Below, one piece after another: positions 26,561-35,252 of a stretch of DNA of 64,000 bases. The stretch's first letter is position 1. Each line of letters opens with the position of its first letter. A program made the translations under genes and the position numbers. The stretch covers positions 4,837,501 through 4,901,500 of the forward strand of contig NZ_AP023368.1 in NCBI RefSeq assembly GCF_014218355.1. Reading direction: 5' to 3'. This stretch comes from Anaerocolumna chitinilytica (GTDB lineage: Bacteria > Bacillota > Clostridia > Lachnospirales > Lachnospiraceae). The notes beneath the pieces are model-generated. The model saw nothing but the letters and a program-made list of their open reading frames with translations, made no database searches and was not told the DNA's origin.

Positions 26561-27775
26561 TTAAAACAGATAATTGATTTTTTTGTTCTCTGGCGAATCC
26601 GTCTGCTCGGAATGAATCTTGCAATCCAATACTTCCATATACACGGCTTCCACACTCTTTCCGAAGGCTTCCGTAGAGAATTTTTGCATAAGCTTTCTGG
26701 CATTCTCCCCATAAGGTGTATCCGTGTCAGTAAAGAGCACTTTATCCAGTCCGCTTATGACTTCTTCTTCCCTGTTGAACTTATAACCATTCACACCGGT
26801 TATTAAGATGTCATTTAAACAATCATCTTCTTTTGCTACCACAGGAAGCCCTGCTGCCATAGCTTCAATATATGTCAACCCCTGTGTTTCACTATTAGAA
26901 GCACTTACAAACACATCTCCTAATTGATAATAAAGCCCTATCTGATCCCAAGGTTTCGAGCCTGCAAAAATTATCTTATCCTCTAATTTCAGTACTTTCG
27001 ATCTGTTCCTTAGTTCTTCCATCTCCGGACCGCTTCCTACTATCAAAAACTTTACATTTTTTCTTTCTTTCATGTATGTGCTCATGGCATTCATGATTTC
27101 TACAATGTTCTTCTCTCTGGAAACCCTGCCTAAATAAAGAATAACTTTTTCGTCTTTCTTAATACCATACTCTTCTTTAATGCGGTTAATATCCTCTTTG
27201 CTGTAAAGGGCAGGATCAAATTTCTTCAAATCCACGCCGGTGGGTATAACCGTAATGTCCCGGTGTACGGAGTACTTCTGAAGCAGTTCCTTCACCTTTT
27301 CCGTTGGTACAATAACATGTGCCACTGTATTGCAGCATACTTTTGTAAAGATTCTTACAAATGCTTTCGCTCTGCCATCAAGAGGCTTTATATGAGTCAG
27401 ATAATGGGTATAATCTTCATATATCGTATGATATGTGTGGATCATCGGAATTCTAAGTTCCTTTGCCATAATACGCCCGAATATCCCTAACGAAAACTCT
27501 GTATGGGTATGAATGATATCCAGATTCAGTTTCTTAATCGTTCCGGCCAATTTCGGCTGATAGAACATTCCGATACGCCTTTCAGTTATCAGAATAAAAG
27601 GAAGGCTTGGTACACGAAAAACATTGTACTCATATTCCGGAGCTCCGGGCGTCGTAGTTGTAAATACATAGACCGTGTGTCCTAACGCTTCCAGTTCTTT
27701 TTTTAATATATATACTGAGTTGGCAACCCCATTGATTTCAGGGTAATAAGTTTCTGTAAATAATCCAATGTTCAC
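26561..27775 (-). CDS. Family 4 glycosyltransferase, probable diacylglycerol glucosyltransferase
   Basis: This GT-B enzyme of about 404 aa begins VNIGLFTETYYPEINGVANS, followed by HTHTEFSLGIFGR and the C-terminal donor-site motif SETQGLTYIEAMAAGLPVV. The N-terminus and length closely resemble 1,2-diacylglycerol 3-alpha-glucosyltransferases of Gram-positive bacteria, which make the glucolipid anchor of membranes or lipoteichoic acid. The GTG at 27775 is 10 nt from AGGAG and is preferred over the GTG at 27784, which is only 1 nt away. It stands alone. Lipid acceptor specificity is inferred. Confidence 0.85.
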   Translation of the reverse strand: MNIGLFTETYYPEINGVANSVYILKKELEALGHTVYVFTTTTPGAPEYEYNVFRVPSLPFILITERRIGMFYQPKLAGTIKKLNLDIIHTHTEFSLGIFGRIMAKELRIPMIHTYHTIYEDYTHYLTHIKPLDGRAKAFVRIFTKVCCNTVAHVIVPTEKVKELLQKYSVHRDITVIPTGVDLKKFDPALYSKEDINRIKEEYGIKKDEKVILYLGRVSREKNIVEIMNAMSTYMKERKNVKFLIVGSGPEMEELRNRSKVLKLEDKIIFAGSKPWDQIGLYYQLGDVFVSASNSETQGLTYIEAMAAGLPVVAKEDDCLNDILITGVNGYKFNREEEVISGLDKVLFTDTDTPYGENARKLMQKFSTEAFGKSVEAVYMEVLDCKIHSEQTDSPENKKINYLF

Positions 27776-27831
27776 ACGTGCCACTCTCCTTTTTACTAAG
27801 TTCCCTCTAAAGGGGTGAACTACTTGAACCC

Positions 27832-28224
27832 TTACAAGGTTCCGATCAATTTATCTTTCTCCACTATGTGATGAACCAGCCAGTCATTCAGGAAATCCAG
27901 AATGTCTAACAGTACTTTTGTTTGATTATGATCTATGCTTTCAAAGTCAATACCGTTGATTTTTTCAATAAATTCGTCATGAGCAGCTTTTTGAGAAAGA
28001 TATCTTTTATAACCGATGCTTAACATGTAAGCTTCTTCGTCTGCAAAATGCTGCTTGGTATATTCTTTTAGCTTAAGAATAATCGCTACAATATCATCAA
28101 ATTTATCCGGTACAAAATCATTTTTTACTAGTTCGTAAGCATCATTTGCAATGCGGAATAACTCTGCATGTTCATTATCTATTGTATCTACTCCAATATA
28201 ATATTCAGGCTTCATCTCATACAT
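27832..28224 (-). CDS. Bacteriohemerythrin
   Basis: This is a 130-aa four-helix bundle protein with the complete di-iron ligand set: His in DNEH, His and Glu in QHFADEE, His in AAHDEF, and His and Asp in VHHIVEKD. It binds O2 reversibly or senses oxygen or iron in the cytoplasm, useful to an anaerobe during oxygen exposure. It is a tandem paralogue of the gene at 28267-28659 (same length, nearly the same N-terminus MYEMKPEYYIGV), separated by 42 bp. Confidence 0.95.
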   Translation of the reverse strand: MYEMKPEYYIGVDTIDNEHAELFRIANDAYELVKNDFVPDKFDDIVAIILKLKEYTKQHFADEEAYMLSIGYKRYLSQKAAHDEFIEKINGIDFESIDHNQTKVLLDILDFLNDWLVHHIVEKDKLIGTL

Positions 28225-28266
28225 ATCCGTACCTCCCTAAATAAACCATACATACAGTGACAAAAT

Positions 28267-28659
28267 CTACAGTGTTCCAATCAATTTATCTTTTTCAAGT
28301 ATATGATGCACCAGCCAGTCACTTAGAAATGCCATAATATCTACTAATGTTTCTGTCTGATTATGATCCATACTGTCAAAATCTATATTATTTACTTTTT
28401 CCAGAAAATCTTCATGTTCCATCTTATGGGACAAGAATTTTTTATGTCCGATGCTTACCATATAAGCTTCTTCGTCAGAGAAATGCTGTATGGCATATTC
28501 TTTTAACTGTACAATGATTGCAACAATGTTATCAAACTTATCTGCTACGAATTCCTGTCTTAACAATTCATAAGCCTCATCAGCTATACGGAACAATTCT
28601 GTATGCTGATTATCGATTGCTTCAATGCCAATGTAATACTCCGGTTTCATCTCATACAT
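28267..28659 (-). CDS. Bacteriohemerythrin
   Basis: This 130-aa protein is homologous to its neighbour along the full length. The ligands are conserved: DNQH, QHFSDEE, MEHEDF and VHHILEKD. It lies upstream of the second copy in the same direction, probably co-transcribed. The differences between the copies are spread over the protein, so the duplication is not recent. Confidence 0.95.
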   Translation of the reverse strand: MYEMKPEYYIGIEAIDNQHTELFRIADEAYELLRQEFVADKFDNIVAIIVQLKEYAIQHFSDEEAYMVSIGHKKFLSHKMEHEDFLEKVNNIDFDSMDHNQTETLVDIMAFLSDWLVHHILEKDKLIGTL

Positions 28660-28726
28660 ATCATGCTCTCCTTTTCTCTTTAGTATTCTGCTTTACTAGG
28701 GCTTTCCCTTCGATGTCATTTTCAAA

Positions 28727-29416
28727 TCAATTAAGGATTACCGGAACGGATTCTTTTAATTTCAAACTGTCAGCTGTGACCATACAATTCATAGCCATTA
28801 TCTTAACGCCTTGCTTTTCAGCTTCTCTTAATGCATCTCCGAATTCTTTGTGAGTTCTGTCATTTGGCTTAAAGCACTTTACATTCTCCATCTGTATAAC
28901 AAACATTATGTAAGCATCATACCCATCCTTTAAACATTTACATAGTTCATGAATATGTTTAACGCCTCTTTCCGTTGGAGCATCAGGAAAAAAAACACTT
29001 CCTTCTTCTTCCAACGTTACTCCTTTTACTTCCATATATGCTTTTCTTTCATGTGATTCCATATAAAAATCAAATCTGGAATTCCCATATACCTGCTCTG
29101 GCTTTATTCTTGCATACTCTTCAGACAGATTTCCTTCTAACAGCCACTCGTGAACTACTTTATTGGGTGCCTGGGAATCCATATTTATGAGATGTGCTCC
29201 TTTTTGTACAGCTATCAGAGAGTATCTGGTGCTACGGTTCTGATTAAGAGCTTCCTCCAGATAAACTGTAACGCCCGGAACCAAAAGTTCTTTACATCGC
29301 CCTGTATTTTTAACATGGCACTTTTGTGTAATACCATCGACAATCACAAACGCAATAAAACGATTGGGACGTGAAACAAAAATTCCTTCTTTGATATTTC
29401 TATATTTCATTGCCAC
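28727..29416 (-). CDS. sfsA: SfsA family protein (DNA/RNA nuclease-like)
   Basis: This 229-aa protein has the SfsA signatures RPNRFIAFV, CHVKNTGRCKELL, NSRFDF, MEVKGVTLEEEG, FPDAPTERGVKH and DAYIMFVIQM. The family has an N-terminal OB-like part and a C-terminal PD-(D/E)XK-type nuclease fold. It was first named for stimulating maltose genes in E. coli, but its role in Firmicutes is unclear. Single gene; the ATG is well placed. Confidence 0.96.
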   Translation of the reverse strand: MAMKYRNIKEGIFVSRPNRFIAFVIVDGITQKCHVKNTGRCKELLVPGVTVYLEEALNQNRSTRYSLIAVQKGAHLINMDSQAPNKVVHEWLLEGNLSEEYARIKPEQVYGNSRFDFYMESHERKAYMEVKGVTLEEEGSVFFPDAPTERGVKHIHELCKCLKDGYDAYIMFVIQMENVKCFKPNDRTHKEFGDALREAEKQGVKIMAMNCMVTADSLKLKESVPVILN

Positions 29417-29667
29417 CTCAATTTCCCATATATCTCAAATTACCATAATACTAATGAAATACGGTATTCCAATAATTCACACTTTGCGTTCTTTATTATA
29501 GCATTTCTGTAATTTCTCGGCAATATCTATTTTAATTAGCAAATTTTACTTTTCTTTTATACGAACATGGCTTATAATGGTGATTGAAAATGTCAGATTT
29601 CTCTCACTATGTGTATAAATTTTATAAGATTATGCATATACTGTTAAATGAAAGGAAGTATGTCAAT

Positions 29668-29934
29668 ATGAAGAAATTCGGTAAATTTTTATTCGGTACT
29701 GTCTCCATCGCTACATTGGCCTGTGGTGCTTATTATCTTTACAAAAATGTTCTAAATAAGGATTCCGCAGATGACTTCGATGATTTTGAAGATGATTTCG
29801 AGGACTTCGAACTCCAGGATGATGAACCTGCCGCTGATAAAAAAGAGACCAGAGAATATGTCTCAATCAATATTACTTCCGGGGAATCCGAAAGCACCGA
29901 ACCAGAAAAAGAAGAAACTGCAACAGAAAAATAA
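29668..29934 (+). CDS. Small membrane-anchored acidic protein, unknown function
   Basis: This is an 88-aa protein. The hydrophobic N-terminal segment (about residues 6-26, FGTVSIATLACGAYYLY) acts as a signal anchor. The rest is very acidic, with a DDFDDFEDDFEDFE region (about 33-46) and a Glu/Thr-rich tail. The ATG at 29668 is preceded by AAAGGAAG; the frame also opens at 29584 but without a better site. It has no enzyme motif. It resembles small YtxH-like or secretion-associated proteins only in size and composition; function not assigned. Confidence 0.7.
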   Translation: MKKFGKFLFGTVSIATLACGAYYLYKNVLNKDSADDFDDFEDDFEDFELQDDEPAADKKETREYVSINITSGESESTEPEKEETATEK

Positions 29935-29935
29935 A

Positions 29936-29981
29936 AAAAAAGAAAAGGAATTTAAACTTAGGTTAATTCCTTTTCTTTTTT
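29936..29981. terminator. Bidirectional terminator
   Basis: The A-rich arm with GGAATT at 29947-29952 pairs with AATTCC at 29965-29970, extended by A/T pairing to a 16-bp stem. The T run TTTTCTTTTTT follows on the plus strand, right after the acidic protein gene. The symmetric A run can serve the convergent anti-sigma gene. Confidence 0.8.
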
Positions 29982-30031
29982 ATTTCACTTACATAATTTA
30001 CTTTTATAACTTCTTATCTTTACGTTTTATC

Positions 30032-30907
30032 TTATTCCTTCAGGAAGTTTCCAATATCCTTCAGCAGCCCATCCCCGTTATCAATGGTATACGTAGTAAG
30101 TATACCCTCCTGTGACCGCTTATCGGTTACACTTATAAAGTTATCTTCATAAAATTCAAAGGTAATGGTCTTTCCAGCCTTATCAGTTATCACAAAACGG
30201 TAATCGACATTGCCGGTAGCTTGGGTATCAGAAATGGTTGAAGTATAATTATCGATTAATGCGTAGAGCTTTGAAACACTGTCTGTGCTCTTTTCTATTA
30301 CTTTTCCGTTGTCAGAGTTTTCTGCGGTAAAGGACTTAATGTCTTCTGCATTAATAGCATAGCTTTGTGTAAGAGTTAATGCTTTCGTCCCAAGCAGGCT
30401 CTGTTCGGTATCTGCCGCGGCGGCGCTAAAGGTTATGCTTTTGCTGGTGTCATTGGCGGTATCACTACCCCCTGCATTGCTGCTTTCATCAGCTGCTGCA
30501 ACCTTCGCTTCTTTTTTATCCTGTGCAGCGGAATCACTGGCAAGAGAAGACTCTGGATTCGGGACTTCCTGCATATTTAAATTCATCTTTTCATTGAGAG
30601 CAGTTCCGGTATCCCGCTTATCTAAGTTCAGATTATTCTGATATGCCCATACTGCCGTTACCAGTAAAAGTACTGCTGCTGCAGCACCTACAAATCGTCT
30701 TGCAGGATATCTTCTTCTGTGCTTTTGTGTAGCTTCTTGTAGTTCTGTTACCGTATTATCCATTTCTTTTATCTTTAGAAGTGTTCTTTGGATCAAATCT
30801 TCTGATACCGTAAGAGTATCCAGTTCAAAAGCTGCATCCAAACGTCTCTTTAATTCCATATCATCCCTGTCAGGTGAAGGATTTGTGCCAGTTATATTTT
30901 TTTCCAT
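30032..30907 (-). CDS. Probable membrane-anchored anti-sigma factor
   Basis: This protein of about 291 aa has a cytoplasmic N-terminal region of roughly 85 residues, one membrane helix (about 88-106, VGAAAAVLLLVTAVWAY) and an extracytoplasmic part rich in Asp, Ser and Lys. It directly follows an ECF sigma gene. The ATG at 30907 is preferred because GGAGG, embedded in the last sigma codons, is 8 nt upstream; an earlier ATG at 30913 is too close. By position and topology it sequesters the sigma factor until an envelope signal is received. No zinc-binding HxxxCxxC motif is seen. Confidence 0.75.
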   Translation of the reverse strand: MEKNITGTNPSPDRDDMELKRRLDAAFELDTLTVSEDLIQRTLLKIKEMDNTVTELQEATQKHRRRYPARRFVGAAAAVLLLVTAVWAYQNNLNLDKRDTGTALNEKMNLNMQEVPNPESSLASDSAAQDKKEAKVAAADESSNAGGSDTANDTSKSITFSAAAADTEQSLLGTKALTLTQSYAINAEDIKSFTAENSDNGKVIEKSTDSVSKLYALIDNYTSTISDTQATGNVDYRFVITDKAGKTITFEFYEDNFISVTDKRSQEGILTTYTIDNGDGLLKDIGNFLKE

Positions 30908-30909
30908 TG

Positions 30910-31425
30910 TCATATCCTCCCTTCAAGGCTAAGCTTTAACTTCTCTTTTGCTCTGGAGAGCCGGCTTTTTGCCGTCCCTTCCGCAATTCCTAAAAGCCTG
31001 GCTGTTTCCGTAACCGTCATGTCCTGAAAATACACACACAATAGTACATCCTTATATTTCTGCGGCAGCTTTGTCACTGCCTCTCTAACCATTCGATTTT
31101 CATCTTCCTGCTCTACGGCAGTATACTCATCTTTTCCTGCCAGGGTATTTTCATGTACCTCCGTGAATCCTGTTACTTTCTGATTCCAGGCACTTTTTAG
31201 ATAGTCTTTGCAGGCATTGATGGTTATGCGTATAATCCAGGTCTTTATACTGCTTTCCCCCTGGAAGGTGTGAAGCTTTTGGTTTACTTTTATGAATACC
31301 TCCTGAAAAATATCTTCTGCCAGATGATCATCCTTTACATACATGTATGCGGTCCGCAAAACATCGTTACCATATTTTCTCATCAAGGCTTCGATATCGT
31401 AAACCTCTTGGTTTTCCTGGTACAT
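30910..31425 (-). CDS. ECF-type RNA polymerase sigma factor
   Basis: This sigma factor of about 171 aa has region 2 (YGNDVLRTAYMYVKDDHLAEDIFQEVF, in pieces) and region 4 (LPQKYKDVLLCVYFQDM and TETARLLGIAEGTAKSRLSR), the two parts of ECF sigma-70 factors. The ATG at 31425 follows AGGGGGA; the frame runs back to 31470 without a site. It is coupled to the anti-sigma gene (stop and start within a few bases). It probably directs an envelope-stress regulon and may autoregulate. Confidence 0.95.
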   Translation of the reverse strand: MYQENQEVYDIEALMRKYGNDVLRTAYMYVKDDHLAEDIFQEVFIKVNQKLHTFQGESSIKTWIIRITINACKDYLKSAWNQKVTGFTEVHENTLAGKDEYTAVEQEDENRMVREAVTKLPQKYKDVLLCVYFQDMTVTETARLLGIAEGTAKSRLSRAKEKLKLSLEGRI

Positions 31426-31537
31426 TTTAAGTATCCCCCTAATATACGATGATAGAATTTCTCTGCCCAATCCAGACAGTCTTCGTATACTATCACAGAT
31501 TAGACGAAATAAATCGTATTATAGTTCCCCGATTTAT

Positions 31538-32323
31538 TTATATTAATCCAAAACTTTTTAGTCCGTGGTAAATCCCATCTTCTCTGATGGATAATGTCTT
31601 GTATTTAGCAGCCTCTAGTACTTGGGGATAACTATTTCCCATAGCAATCCCGTATTGGACATAGGATAGCATCTCCATATCGTTGGTGCTGTCTCCAAAA
31701 GCATAGGTATCTTCTTTCTTAAGCTTTAAATTCTCTAGGAGTATCTGTATTCCCGTTGATTTGTCATAACCTTTTGGTGTCATTTCAAAATTACCGTCTA
31801 TATGGTGGATCATATGAAATTTATCGCCCAGTCTGCCTGCAACTAAATCTAAGCGACTGTCAGCGTTTGGAAAGCAAGTAAGTTTATTTATGATATAATT
31901 GCCGTTACTTATGGCTTTCAAACCACCCTTGGTATATCTTTTCGAAAATTCAATAATATGCTGATACTCTTCCGAGGTATCCTCAGCTTCGATATAGATA
32001 TTTTCCGGTCCTTCAAGGATATATCGTATACCACATTCTTTGAGGGTTGCAATAATCTCATCTCCCTCTTTTGGCCCCATCACTTTATTGTGGATTACAT
32101 TTCCCTGATACTCCACAAAAGTACCGGCTCCAGCTACGATTCCGGAGAAACCCATCTCCATCAGATAATCAGGGACCATGATTCTGGCTCTTCCTGTACA
32201 GATTACGGGAATATGACCGTTCTTAAGCAGTTCTTTTATTGCCTGTTTCGTAAGCTCTGTAACCCCTAATTCCGAATCATGGAGAGTACCGTCTATATCA
32301 AAAAATATTATCTTCTGATTCAT
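31538..32323 (-). CDS. HAD-superfamily phosphatase, Cof type
   Basis: This 261-aa protein has HAD motif I FFDIDGTLHDS (nucleophile Asp9, acid Asp11), motif II in VICTGRA and motif IV FGDSTNDMEML, with a type IIB cap. Cof-like enzymes dephosphorylate sugar phosphates, flavin or thiamin intermediates in the cytoplasm; the substrate is not predictable. It is downstream of the ABC exporter gene with 42 bp between. Confidence 0.93.
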   Translation of the reverse strand: MNQKIIFFDIDGTLHDSELGVTELTKQAIKELLKNGHIPVICTGRARIMVPDYLMEMGFSGIVAGAGTFVEYQGNVIHNKVMGPKEGDEIIATLKECGIRYILEGPENIYIEAEDTSEEYQHIIEFSKRYTKGGLKAISNGNYIINKLTCFPNADSRLDLVAGRLGDKFHMIHHIDGNFEMTPKGYDKSTGIQILLENLKLKKEDTYAFGDSTNDMEMLSYVQYGIAMGNSYPQVLEAAKYKTLSIREDGIYHGLKSFGLI

Positions 32324-32365
32324 TTTGTCTTTCTCCTTGTCATTATCTTCAACTCCTGGCTGTCA

Positions 32366-34120
32366 TTATCCTAATATCTGCGCCGCATTCTGCGTTAATC
32401 GATAAAGTCCGGCATATACACCGTCTTGTTCTAACAACTGTGCATGAGTGCCGCGTTCTGCAATTCCTTCTTCTGTAAGAACTATAATATTACCCGCATT
32501 TCGAATAGTAGAAAGCCTGTGAGCTATTACAAAGGTGGTTCTGTTCTTTGCAAGCTTTTCTAAGGACTCCTGTACAATCTTCTCACTTTCGTTGTCCAGA
32601 GCCGAAGTTGCTTCATCAAAGATAAGCACCGGAGGGTTCTTAAGAAATACTCTGGCAATGCTGATACGCTGTTTCTGACCGCCGGACAATTTAACACCTC
32701 TCTGTCCAATATAAGTATTGTAACCATCCGGCAGTTCCATAATAAACTCATGAGCATTGGCATTTTTCGCAGCTTCAATGATTTCTTCATCCGTTGCTTC
32801 CAGGTTACCGTAACGAATATTATCCATTACATTACCGGCAAACAGATAGACCTCCTGCTGTACAATACCAATATTTTTACGCAGGGACCGAAGTTTGATA
32901 TCTCTAATATCTTTTCCATCCAGCAGGATTTCTCCTTCCGCCACCTCATAGAACCTTGGAATAAGGCTGCAAAGGGTGGTCTTTCCTGCTCCGGAAGGTC
33001 CAACCAGTGCTACATACTCACCGGCATTCACCTTTAAATCAATGTTTTTAAATACCTCTGATTTTGTTTCATTATAACGGAAGGATACATTTTTAAATTC
33101 TATATCCCCTTTTACATCCTTTAGGCCAATGGCATCTTTCTTATCCACAATATCCGGCTGTATATCCATAATCTCCATGAACCTGTCAAAACCCGTAATG
33201 CCGTTCTGGAACTGCTCAGTAAAGTTAATAAGTTTTCTTACCGGTTCAATTATATTATTAATATAGAGCAGGAAAGTCAGAAGGTCGGATAGGGCAATAA
33301 TATCTTTTGCAATGAAGACCGCTCCTCCCACAATTACAGCGATATTGATAAAGGTAGTGCACATTCCAAGACCGGAATGAAAAGTTGCCATCTGCCAATA
33401 ACTGTCTCTTTTACTTTCAACAAACCTCCTGTTTCCGTCGTGGAACTTGTCAATTTCACGTTTTTCATTGGCAAAGGATTTTACCACACGGATACCCGAC
33501 AGGTTATCTTCTATCTGTGCATTTATTTCTGAAATTCTATCCCTATTACGGCGGAAGGCCCTGTTCATCTTATGCTGCATATGGTAAGCAAAAGTGAACA
33601 TTATCGGAATAAAAGCAAATACGATTAATGTAATCGGAAGATTAATTCGGATTAAAATAACAAATGCACCTACAAACTTGATGATGGAGATGACGATATC
33701 CTCCGGACCGTGATGGCACAGCTCTGTTATATCAAATAAATCGTTGGTTATTCTGGACATCAGCTGTCCCGTCTTCTGATTGTCATAAAAATTAAAGGAG
33801 AGCTTCTGATAATGCTCAAAGATATCATTTCGCATATCATACTCCATCTTGGCTCCCATCACATGCCCCTGATAAGCAATATAGAAGTTTGATACAAATT
33901 CAAGTATTGCTAATCCTATCATCACAAAGGCAAGCTTTATAACAGTTGCAAACACCTGTGAAATATCATATTTTCCCAGCAGGTCATTGGTTATGTATCT
34001 TACAATCAGAGGATAGATAAGAGATAAAGCCGCTGCCGTAAGTGCAAAAAACATATCGGAAAAAAACAGTAATTTATAAGGTTTATAGTAGGATATAAAT
34101 TTTTTTGCTCTGGAACTCAT
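32366..34120 (-). CDS. ABC transporter, fused permease/ATPase (exporter type)
   Basis: This is a 584-aa half transporter with six N-terminal membrane helices (to about 310), then the ATPase domain with Walker A GPSGAGKTT, signature LSGGQKQR, Walker B VLIFDEATSALD and the H-loop AHRLS. It likely works as a homodimer exporting lipid or drugs. No second half-transporter gene is adjacent, which supports the homodimer. The substrate is unknown. Confidence 0.92.
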   Translation of the reverse strand: MSSRAKKFISYYKPYKLLFFSDMFFALTAAALSLIYPLIVRYITNDLLGKYDISQVFATVIKLAFVMIGLAILEFVSNFYIAYQGHVMGAKMEYDMRNDIFEHYQKLSFNFYDNQKTGQLMSRITNDLFDITELCHHGPEDIVISIIKFVGAFVILIRINLPITLIVFAFIPIMFTFAYHMQHKMNRAFRRNRDRISEINAQIEDNLSGIRVVKSFANEKREIDKFHDGNRRFVESKRDSYWQMATFHSGLGMCTTFINIAVIVGGAVFIAKDIIALSDLLTFLLYINNIIEPVRKLINFTEQFQNGITGFDRFMEIMDIQPDIVDKKDAIGLKDVKGDIEFKNVSFRYNETKSEVFKNIDLKVNAGEYVALVGPSGAGKTTLCSLIPRFYEVAEGEILLDGKDIRDIKLRSLRKNIGIVQQEVYLFAGNVMDNIRYGNLEATDEEIIEAAKNANAHEFIMELPDGYNTYIGQRGVKLSGGQKQRISIARVFLKNPPVLIFDEATSALDNESEKIVQESLEKLAKNRTTFVIAHRLSTIRNAGNIIVLTEEGIAERGTHAQLLEQDGVYAGLYRLTQNAAQILG

Positions 34121-34167
34121 TTTATTACCTTTGCCTTTCCATTTATTAAACTATTATAATCATAATA

Positions 34168-34223
34168 AAAGCCCGACCCATTGGCAACACCTAATTTTAG
34201 AAAGTGCTAATTGGTCGGGCTTT
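34168..34223 (-). terminator. pfkA terminator
   Basis: Arms AAAGCCCGACC (34168-34178) and GGTCGGGCTTT (34213-34223) pair perfectly. TTTTATTATG follows on the minus strand. It is located 19 bp after the pfkA stop codon. Confidence 0.9.
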
Positions 34224-34241
34224 CATCCGCTATTTAATGTA

Positions 34242-35216
34242 TTATTGAGATAATTTCTTAGCCATATCATACAGATACTGGTCAACATCTTTCTTCATTG
34301 CCAGTGCTTCTTCAATATCGTAATCTACAAATTTGCCGTCTCTGTAACCTACTACACGGTTGCTGGCACCTTTGCAAAGTAAGTCAACCGCTATAGAGCC
34401 CATAGCAGATGCATACATTCTGTCCATACAGGTAGGGCTTCCACCACGCTGAATATGTCCGATAATCGTTGCTCTTGTTTCAATTCCGGTAGCGGCTTCG
34501 ATTCTCTTTGCCATTCCGTAGGAATCACCAATACCTTCTGCATTTACTATGATATGGTGTTTCTTTCCTAACTTCTTTCTTTGTACGATACTATCTATAA
34601 TTCTCTGTTCATTGTGGTCATATCTTTCAGGAATCAGAATATCCTCTGCTCCGTTGGCAATACCGCACCATAAAGCAATGTAACCGGCATTTCTACCCAT
34701 AACTTCTATGATACTGCATCTTTCGTGAGAAGTTGAGGTATCTCTGACCTTATCGATTGCCTCCATAGCTGTATTAACCGCTGTATCAAAACCGATGGTA
34801 TAATCGGTGCAGGCAATATCAAGGTCAATGGTTCCGGGAAGTCCGATGGTATTAATTCCTCTGGCAGCAAGTTTTTCTGCTCCCTGAAAAGAACCGTCTC
34901 CACCAATTACTACTACTCCGTCAATGCCATGCTTTCTGCAGATAGCTGCGCCTTTATCCTGACCCTCTGAAGTCATAAATTCCTTACTTCTTGCAGTATA
35001 GAGTACAGTACCACCGCGCTGTATAATATCGGATACACTCTTAGCATCCATTTCTACGATATCTTCTTCTAATAAACCGCTGAAGCCTCTGCGTATACCT
35101 TTTACATTTAATCCGCTCGCCAGGGCCGTTCTAACAACTGCTCTGATGGCTGCGTTCATACCAGGGGCATCTCCACCGCTTGTAAGTACTCCTATTGTTT
35201 TTATTCCATTAGCCAT
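34242..35216 (-). CDS. pfkA: ATP-dependent 6-phosphofructokinase
   Basis: This 324-aa glycolytic enzyme converts fructose-6-phosphate to the 1,6-bisphosphate. Motifs: TSGGDAPGMNAAIRAVV, ATP-type GGDGSFQGA, and catalytic GTID with the base Asp, MGRNAGYIAL and HIQRGG. One oddity: the usual TIDND reads TIDLD, with Leu replacing Asn between the two Asp residues. The ATG at 35216 is chosen because GGAGGT precedes it; the frame extends to 35231. It follows dnaE by 37 bp. Confidence 0.97.
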   Translation of the reverse strand: MANGIKTIGVLTSGGDAPGMNAAIRAVVRTALASGLNVKGIRRGFSGLLEEDIVEMDAKSVSDIIQRGGTVLYTARSKEFMTSEGQDKGAAICRKHGIDGVVVIGGDGSFQGAEKLAARGINTIGLPGTIDLDIACTDYTIGFDTAVNTAMEAIDKVRDTSTSHERCSIIEVMGRNAGYIALWCGIANGAEDILIPERYDHNEQRIIDSIVQRKKLGKKHHIIVNAEGIGDSYGMAKRIEAATGIETRATIIGHIQRGGSPTCMDRMYASAMGSIAVDLLCKGASNRVVGYRDGKFVDYDIEEALAMKKDVDQYLYDMAKKLSQ

Positions 35217-35252
35217 ATCGTTCACCTCCAAGAAACTTCAATCTTTTTTATT

